From: Bacteroidales bacterium
GTDB lineage: Bacteria > Bacteroidota > Bacteroidia > Bacteroidales > UBA932
Assembly (NCBI GenBank): GCA_017458265.1
Contig: JAFTFV010000060.1
Coordinates: 1 to 38,045 of the forward strand
Direction of reading: 5' to 3'
Length of the DNA stretch: 38,045 bases
Both the position numbers and the translations under genes were made by a program. The notes below the pieces were generated by a model that searched no databases, was not told where the DNA came from, and worked only from the letters and a program-made list of their open reading frames with translations. Positions 33,511 to 38,045 of the stretch are shown in pieces. Position 1 is the stretch's first letter. The number at the start of each line of letters is the position of its first letter.

Positions 33511-35234
33511 TTTTCCCAGTATACTACATACCTGCAGTGGTGCGCCTCATAAAACGGCTTCACGGCTATGCCGGAGGCCGTTTTCCAGCTCAGCGGGCCA
33601 TCGGCCCTGAGGGGCTCCAATGTGGCGTGTGCGGCAGGACCGTAGTCGTAAGTGTAGTAGTCGTTATACTTGGAGGGGTCGGAGAAAGGGTTGTCCACGT
33701 GGGCAAGGATGCCGGCAAGGACTATCGGCCCCCAGAGCATGGCAACGCGGGAATTGTCTCCGGGAAGGGGTTCCCTGTGCAGGGTCATGCCGAATTCTAT
33801 TTCAGTGACGGGGCGGGGATTCTTTATGGTATAGTAGCCGTCGGCCTTGACTTTACGGCCGTTGACTTTCATGTAGGAGGCCCACCGGGGAACGCGGATT
33901 TTCAGGTTGAATTTCCTGCTTCCGTCTGTCTGCAGGCGCACTTTCCCGTTCTCCGGGAAGGATGTTGTGAGGGTGATGGTGCGCCCCTGGAAACTGGCTT
34001 TTGAGGGGATGAAAAGATTCACGTAGACGTCGTTCCCGTCCTCTGAATATATTGCCCTGTCATATTTTGCATGGCTTTCGAAACCTGAGCCGACGCAGCA
34101 CCAGAAACTGTTCATGGGAGTGGAATAGAGCCTGAAGGCGCCGGTCTGCAGGGGTGTGAAATAGCAGACCATTCCTGTTGCGGGGTCCTGCTGGCCAAGG
34201 ATATGGTTGTAGAGAGCCCTTTCGTAGTATTCCATTATTTCAGGGTTGTGGGAATAGCTGTATAGGCGTTCTGCAAGTTTGAGGAGATTGAAGGTGCAGC
34301 AGTTTTCGCCGTCGTATCCGGTGAGGTGGCGGTTATGGGTTCCTGGCTTGAAAAGATGCTCTTTGTCAGATACTTCCCCCGTTACGAAGGCATGGTCGCG
34401 TACGAGGGTCCAGAACAGAAGTTCAGCGGCTTCGAGACTCTTCCTGTCGCCTGTGATTTCGTAGTTCCGGCATTCTCCGAGGAGTTTCGGGATGAAGGTG
34501 TTTGCGTGGTTTGTGCCAAGATCGGCATTCCCTTCCTTAAGAGGGTCGATTTTCTCCGGGTGGTAGAAGAACCTGGCTACTTGAAGGTACTTTTCTTTGC
34601 CGCTTGCAAGGTAAAGGTTGTACATGGCTTCGTTGAAGCCTCCGAACTCGTTTCTTATCATCCTCAGGCGCACTTCTTCAGGCAGGCCGATGAGTTTGTC
34701 ATACGCCCAGTCTCCCATCCCGCAGGCAACTTCGAGGGCCTTTTCGCTGCCCATGATATTGTACTGGTCCAGCAGTCCCTGGAGTATCTTGTGCAAGGTG
34801 TAAAAAGGGGCCCAGACGCTCTTCCCGGCGATATTCCTGTCGATGAGACCCTCTCCGAAGGCCGACAGATATCCTGTTCCATACTGCTTCTGCACTTCTG
34901 CGAGGCCGTCGATTAGGGAATCGGCCTTGGCTTTCATTCCAAGGGAGGCGGTGGCAGAGAGGATGTGGCCGGTGGTGTGGCCGCGGAGGTCGCAGTCAAG
35001 CGATTCCCAGCCGCCAAGTTTTTTTACGGTCATGTAGCCCCCTTCCTTCCCTGAAAACACACCTGCCGTGTTGCGGAAACTATGGAGCAGGGACTGTGCC
35101 GGAATGGAGGCAATCCAGAGGGAATCCCTGGTGCGGTTTTCATCGAAACGGGAGGGCAGAAGTTCTACTTTGCTCTGAGCCGATAAAAGGCCTGATGCCA
35201 GAATGAGTATGGAAATAAGCGCTGTCTTTTTCAT
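33507..35234 (-). CDS. GH127-family beta-L-arabinofuranosidase-like hydrolase
   Basis: A secreted enzyme of 575 residues (MKKTALISILILASGLLSAQS signal). It matches GH127/DUF1680: LGGWESLDCDLRGHTTGHILSATA, GGFNEAMYNLYLASGKEKYL, DGENCCTFNLLKLAERLY, and MNSFWCCVGSGFESHAKYD. The zinc ligands known from HypBA1 (Glu, Cys, and two Cys, one of which is the nucleophile) are all in place (E310, C312, C379, C380), so it should be active. Likely substrates are arabinofuranose ends of plant glycans or hydroxyproline-rich proteins. It stands alone, without an adjacent SusC/SusD pair. The start is set by the signal peptide. Confidence 0.92.
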   Translation of the reverse strand: MKKTALISILILASGLLSAQSKVELLPSRFDENRTRDSLWIASIPAQSLLHSFRNTAGVFSGKEGGYMTVKKLGGWESLDCDLRGHTTGHILSATASLGMKAKADSLIDGLAEVQKQYGTGYLSAFGEGLIDRNIAGKSVWAPFYTLHKILQGLLDQYNIMGSEKALEVACGMGDWAYDKLIGLPEEVRLRMIRNEFGGFNEAMYNLYLASGKEKYLQVARFFYHPEKIDPLKEGNADLGTNHANTFIPKLLGECRNYEITGDRKSLEAAELLFWTLVRDHAFVTGEVSDKEHLFKPGTHNRHLTGYDGENCCTFNLLKLAERLYSYSHNPEIMEYYERALYNHILGQQDPATGMVCYFTPLQTGAFRLYSTPMNSFWCCVGSGFESHAKYDRAIYSEDGNDVYVNLFIPSKASFQGRTITLTTSFPENGKVRLQTDGSRKFNLKIRVPRWASYMKVNGRKVKADGYYTIKNPRPVTEIEFGMTLHREPLPGDNSRVAMLWGPIVLAGILAHVDNPFSDPSKYNDYYTYDYGPAAHATLEPLRADGPLSWKTASGIAVKPFYEAHHCRYVVYWEN

Positions 35235-35238
35235 GTTG

Positions 35239-35270
35239 TAAATATAGGTATTCACTATTTCTCCGGCAAG
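35239..35270 (-). promoter_or_regulatory. Predicted promoter for the GH127 gene
   Basis: On the minus strand CTTG (35270-35267), 20 bases, then TATATTTA (35246-35239), one mismatch from TAnnTTTG. It is very near the start codon at 35234, giving an almost leaderless message if correct. Confidence 0.35.
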
Positions 35271-35299
35271 TTTTGTAACTGCGATGTGACATTTTGGGC

Positions 35300-35313
35300 G
35301 GTAATCGGTTACC
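35300..35313. promoter_or_regulatory. Inverted repeat GGTAA-TCGG-TTACC in the divergent region
   Basis: GGTAA (35300-35304) and TTACC (35309-35313) around TCGG. It lies midway between the GH127 start and the peptide gene start, so it could be an operator for either. It is a short repeat and could be chance. Confidence 0.4.
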
Positions 35314-35321
35314 TAATAGAA

Positions 35322-35345
35322 ACGCCTGTACGCGCGTAAGGGCGT
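35322..35345. promoter_or_regulatory. 24-bp palindrome, candidate operator abutting the -7 box
   Basis: The central 10 bases TACGCGCGTA (35329-35338) are a perfect palindrome. Flanking it symmetrically are ACGCC (35322-35326) and GGCGT (35341-35345), so 20 of 24 positions are symmetric about 35333.5. The last base is the first base of the -7 box TAACTTTG (35345-35352). A dimeric regulator bound here would cover the promoter of the peptide/lipoprotein operon. Confidence 0.55.
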
Positions 35346-35352
35346 AACTTTG
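35345..35352 (+). promoter_or_regulatory. -7 box for the small peptide / lipoprotein operon
   Basis: TAACTTTG is an exact TAnnTTTG, 37 bases before the ATG at 35389. The normal -33 position falls in or beside the palindrome and lacks TTG, so the promoter may need an activator. Confidence 0.4.
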
Positions 35353-35388
35353 CAGCCGATAATGCTGAAATATAACCAACAATCAGAT

Positions 35389-35538
35389 ATGAAAACAGAA
35401 AAACAAACCTACATCGCACCCGAGGCCCTGGAAATCCTCCTCCGCCCCGAACTGAACTTCTGCGAAAGCAGTACTGACCTGCAGATGGGAGACACCATCT
35501 TTGATGAAATTGAAGTAATCGTTCCCGACATCTGGTAG
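35389..35538 (+). CDS. Small 49-residue peptide of unknown function
   Basis: Begins MKTEKQTYIAPEALEILLRP, continues with NFCESSTDLQMGDT and ends with acidic and hydrophobic residues and DIW. It has no signal peptide, one Cys and a strongly acidic C-terminal half. Bacteroidales genomes often have small genes of the type K-x-x-YIAPE-x-x-x-L near surface lipoprotein genes; I recognise the style but know no function. A start at 35350 would add 13 residues but overlaps the -7 box, so 35389 is preferred. The lipoprotein gene starts 21 bp after the stop, suggesting one transcript. It could be a regulator, a peptide signal or a spurious gene. Confidence 0.55.
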   Translation: MKTEKQTYIAPEALEILLRPELNFCESSTDLQMGDTIFDEIEVIVPDIW

Positions 35539-35559
35539 AACCCCTTAACAGCAAAAGAC

Positions 35560-37047
35560 ATGAAAAAGATATTCTTCGTATTCGCAGGCATCGCCCTTGC
35601 ACTTGTTTCCTGCAATAAAGAGGCAGACCAGAATGTTCAGACACAGGAAAACCTCGCATCATATTCCGTAGTTATCGGCACCTCAACAAAGGCTGTCATC
35701 GCCGCTGGTGACGACGCCTCCCACATGGATATCAAGTGGGCCGATGGTGACAAGATCGCATTCAAACTCAGCGATGATTCCGTCGTGGGCGCAACCGTTA
35801 CCATGGACGGGACAACCGCAAAAGTTTCAGTCAAGGTCGGTGCAAACACCATCACCGACGCCTGGTTCCCCTATTCTGCAGAAAAACCTTCAGGCGTTCC
35901 TGATTATCAGGGTGCCAATTCGGTTGATGTTCCCCTGGCCATGACTGGTATTTCCGGCGATACCATCACTTTTGACGAGGTTACTTCAGACTGGGCAATC
36001 GTCCGCGTTCCCGTGAAAGCCGGCATCAACGGCGAAGCCCGCACCCTCGTTTTTGTCAAATTCAAGAACAACAACCCCGCCGCTCCCGTCCAGGTTATCC
36101 AGAAGAACTGCGCCACCCTGCTCAGTGACGATGTCAAGTATTTCGACTTCGTAGTCCCCTCCGGCGTGGAAAGCACCACGGAGATCATCTTCCGTGACAC
36201 TAACGGTCTGGAATATCGCCGCAAAGGCTCTGCCTACACCTTCGAAAGCCATAATATCTACGAACTCCCCACCATCGCCGACATCGATGATACCGGAAGG
36301 CATATATGGGTTTTCAAAGGCGAGGAAGGCCCCGTCGATAACCCTCTGTCAAACAATGCCCCTTTCACCTACTGGTTCAGGACACAGGCCGACAGGTTTG
36401 CTACCATGACCCGCGGGGCAGATTACTGGACGCAGGAAGCCTGGGTTCAGAACGAAGCACAGTTCAAATACCGTTTCGGTTTCGCTCCTTCTCTGAACGA
36501 TGGCGGTCAGGGCAAGTCCTCTTCCACATGGGGCACAATTTCTGAGTCCAAGACCACCATAAACGGTGTGGAAAATCAGGTAATGCGTTTCCCCGTACAT
36601 GTAGGAAACTATCCCATTTTTGCAGTTAAAATTACCAAACTGGGCACCCTTGGCAACAGCCGTAACTTCAAGCTGGATGTCAACTCTATTCTTGCAGAGA
36701 ACCAGACAGGCAATGCGTTCTACGGCAGATCAATGCCGGTGAAGTACTTCGACGCCGTAACGGCCAAGAGAACTCTTTCAGAGACCGATACTGAAGGCAT
36801 TTATTATTTTGACTTCTATAACGACAATCTCACCTTCAAGTTTGGAGACGGTTCTTCCAGGGAGAAACTTCCCAGTTCCCGTGCCCTTCATTTCACGACC
36901 TGGCAGGTTCAAATTCCTGATGTCACTTATTCTGAGATTCAGTCTCCTCTACCTACATGTAATATCTACTGGGCTGTAGATGGTAAAGTAGATTTCCGCC
37001 AAAGTGGATTTGAAAAAGGGGCCAGCGGAAGGCCGTTTCAAAGGTAA
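35560..37047 (+). CDS. Fimbrillin-like surface lipoprotein, 3' end replaced by IS21 sequence
   Basis: A 495-residue lipoprotein (IALALVSCNKE lipobox, Cys 19). The N-terminal third (TKAVIAAGDDASHMDIKWADGDKIAF) has the KWxxGDKI pattern of Mfa/fimbrillin-like Bacteroidales proteins; later parts are beta-rich with many Tyr, Thr and Asn. Up to about residue 471 (TCNIYW) it reads as native. The last 23 residues are encoded by sequence that looks like the end of the IS element, ending in an accidental stop. The original C-terminus is therefore lost and the protein may not work. It is likely surface or periplasm facing, perhaps pilus- or glycan-related. Ligand unknown. Confidence 0.7.
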   Translation: MKKIFFVFAGIALALVSCNKEADQNVQTQENLASYSVVIGTSTKAVIAAGDDASHMDIKWADGDKIAFKLSDDSVVGATVTMDGTTAKVSVKVGANTITDAWFPYSAEKPSGVPDYQGANSVDVPLAMTGISGDTITFDEVTSDWAIVRVPVKAGINGEARTLVFVKFKNNNPAAPVQVIQKNCATLLSDDVKYFDFVVPSGVESTTEIIFRDTNGLEYRRKGSAYTFESHNIYELPTIADIDDTGRHIWVFKGEEGPVDNPLSNNAPFTYWFRTQADRFATMTRGADYWTQEAWVQNEAQFKYRFGFAPSLNDGGQGKSSSTWGTISESKTTINGVENQVMRFPVHVGNYPIFAVKITKLGTLGNSRNFKLDVNSILAENQTGNAFYGRSMPVKYFDAVTAKRTLSETDTEGIYYFDFYNDNLTFKFGDGSSREKLPSSRALHFTTWQVQIPDVTYSEIQSPLPTCNIYWAVDGKVDFRQSGFEKGASGRPFQR

Positions 37048-37064
37048 GTAAGTCTCGTTGGTTT

Positions 37065-37841
37065 TCAAAGTTTTTTGAAGATATTTTGCGTTTCTTTCAC
37101 TCGATATGAAGGTCCGGTCATGTTGACCATGAAGGCTTTGTGACAGAGCCGGTCAACCAGGGCAGAACAAAGGACCTTGTCCTTGATGATTTCCTCCCAG
37201 CGGGTGAACGGAAGGTTTGTAGTAATGATGGTGGCCTTGTCTCCGGTTCTTGTCGATATCATATTGAACAGTAGTTCAGCACCTTCCTTGTCAAAGCTGA
37301 CGTACCCCATCTCATCACAGATAACCAGATCATACTTCCGAAAGCGAGCTTCCAGAGACTGAAGAGTCTTTTCTGTCTTTGCTTCCCGGATTTGCGTAAG
37401 CATGTGAGGCACAGTGGTAAAGTACACCGTATACCCCTCCATGCAGGCTTTGATTCCCAGTCCGATGGCGATATGCGTTTTTCCAGTTCCTGGATTTCCA
37501 TACATAACTATATTGCGCCCGGAACGGATAAAGTCAAGCGTTTCGAACTCGGGGAGAAGATTCCGGCCGTCGGCCGGAAGATCTTCCCTTACAAGTTCAG
37601 CGAGGTACTTCATCTGAGGGAACCCCGCCTTGTGTATGCGCGTGTACTTTCTATTTTCATAGCGCTGGTCTACCTCCTTCTGGAGAAGCGTGGCGAGGAA
37701 CCTGCGATAGTCCCAGCCGCTGGCAAGCGCCTGCGTAATAGTGTCTTCCAAACAATCCTTGACTGTCGGGAGCTTGAGCTCCTTTACATATTTGATAATG
37801 AGCTCGTTGTCGGTTGTGAAGTGGTCCATGGCGCGTCTCAT
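37065..37841 (-). CDS. istB: IS21-family helper ATPase IstB
   Basis: A 258-residue AAA+ ATPase that helps the transposase IstA pick targets. NIVMYGNPGTGKTHIAIGLG is Walker A (about residues 110-129); LVICDEMGYVSFDKEGAELLFNMIS is Walker B; ATIITTNLPFTRWEEI is sensor 1. ALVDRLCHKAFMVNMTGPSYR is the usual IstB end. Length is typical and the frame is intact, so the element may be active. The start overlaps the istA stop. Confidence 0.95.
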   Translation of the reverse strand: MRRAMDHFTTDNELIIKYVKELKLPTVKDCLEDTITQALASGWDYRRFLATLLQKEVDQRYENRKYTRIHKAGFPQMKYLAELVREDLPADGRNLLPEFETLDFIRSGRNIVMYGNPGTGKTHIAIGLGIKACMEGYTVYFTTVPHMLTQIREAKTEKTLQSLEARFRKYDLVICDEMGYVSFDKEGAELLFNMISTRTGDKATIITTNLPFTRWEEIIKDKVLCSALVDRLCHKAFMVNMTGPSYRVKETQNIFKKL

Positions 37842-38045
37842 TCGGGCAATTTGGTCCCATTTTCCATTACATTTTCAAGTTGCGTGAGGATATCCTCGGA
37901 GCCGGTCTCTATCTCGATGAACTCGTCCGTTTTCTGCTCCTCGCGGAAGGACTCATCCTTGGCTTTCATTGTCTGCAGGGCAACTTTGAAGTGGTCCGCA
38001 GTGAAGGTCTTCACTCCGTTGGACCTGATGAGGGTGGCCGCATCC
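37838..38045 (-). CDS. istA: IS21-family transposase IstA, C-terminal end only
   Basis: The minus strand from the window edge is open for 69 residues and ends FIEIETGSEDILTQLENV then MENGTKLPE and TGA at 37840-37838. The stop overlaps the istB ATG (ATGA). Position and coupling identify it as the end of istA; the catalytic DDE core lies outside the window. Identification rests on context more than on sequence. Confidence 0.75.
   Translation of the reverse strand, partial: DAATLIRSNGVKTFTADHFKVALQTMKAKDESFREEQKTDEFIEIETGSEDILTQLENVMENGTKLPE

Larger units (their letters stand above)
36975..38045 (-). mobile_element. IS21-family insertion sequence, one end inside the window
   Basis: istB and the end of istA are read on the minus strand with an ATGA overlap, the IS21 layout. 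The left end is placed at TGT 36975-36977, in front of ATTTCCGCCAAAGTGG (about 36991-37006), because IS21 ends start with TG and carry such subterminal repeats, and because the lipoprotein frame loses its character here. The exact end is uncertain by some 10-20 bp. The other end and the target duplication are outside the window. Confidence 0.7.

Overview
The window is a chromosomal segment from a member of the Bacteroidota, most likely order Bacteroidales. Three lines support this. The gene set includes an Rpb6-type omega subunit, a nadK-uppS-bamA-ompH block, Mfa/fimbrillin-like and NigD-like lipoproteins, GH127 and TonB-type proteins. Nearly every upstream region carries a TAnnTTTG -7 box, several with a TTG-containing -33 box 19-21 bp before it, which is the Bacteroidetes sigma-ABfr promoter pattern rather than the E. 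coli one. Many secreted proteins carry lipoboxes ending in Cys. Genus and species cannot be set from the sequence alone.

Layout. 1-4780 (minus): the 5' part of radC; a stand-alone OadA/pyruvate-carboxylase-B-type carboxyltransferase; a two-gene operon of a coiled-coil lipoprotein and a membrane protein with ten DnaJ-type CxxCxGxG zinc motifs; and tRNA-His with its own promoter and terminator. 4781-13831 (minus): a dense, nearly gapless run of pdxJ, a lipidated Skp/OmpH paralogue, a GT4 glycosyltransferase, a LysM plus periplasmic-binding-fold protein, trxB, bamD, rpoZ, recN, a Fur-like regulator and a NigD-like lipoprotein. 13912-18727 (plus): nadK-uppS-bamA-ompH, closed by a strong terminator. 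18812-20155 (minus): gdhA. 20338-25409 (plus): an operon of a peptidase-M49-like lipoprotein with a destroyed HExxH site, a DASS/SLC13 carboxylate transporter, an outer-membrane porin-like barrel and an RluA-type pseudouridine synthase. 25422-32504 (minus): a membrane-anchored AraC-type regulator, two tandem YitT proteins, leuS, an M28-peptidase-like/TonB-C fusion with a destroyed metal site, and a SPOR-domain lipoprotein. 32584-35234: phoH (plus) converging on a GH127 arabinofuranosidase (minus). 35235-37047: a promoter region with two inverted repeats, a 49-residue peptide gene and a fimbrillin-like lipoprotein whose 3' end is cut by an IS21-family element (istB complete, istA running off the window).

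How it fits together. Much of the window is envelope biogenesis: BamA, BamD, two Skp-like chaperones, UppS for lipid carrier, a LysM/LpoA-like protein, a SPOR protein and a glycosyltransferase. The rest is mainly housekeeping. The parts most likely to hold undescribed biology are the two degenerate metallopeptidases that seem to have become binding proteins (one beside an outer/inner membrane transport pair, one fused to a TonB C-terminal domain), the ten-motif CxxCxGxG membrane protein, and the small peptide/lipoprotein unit under a strongly palindromic promoter.
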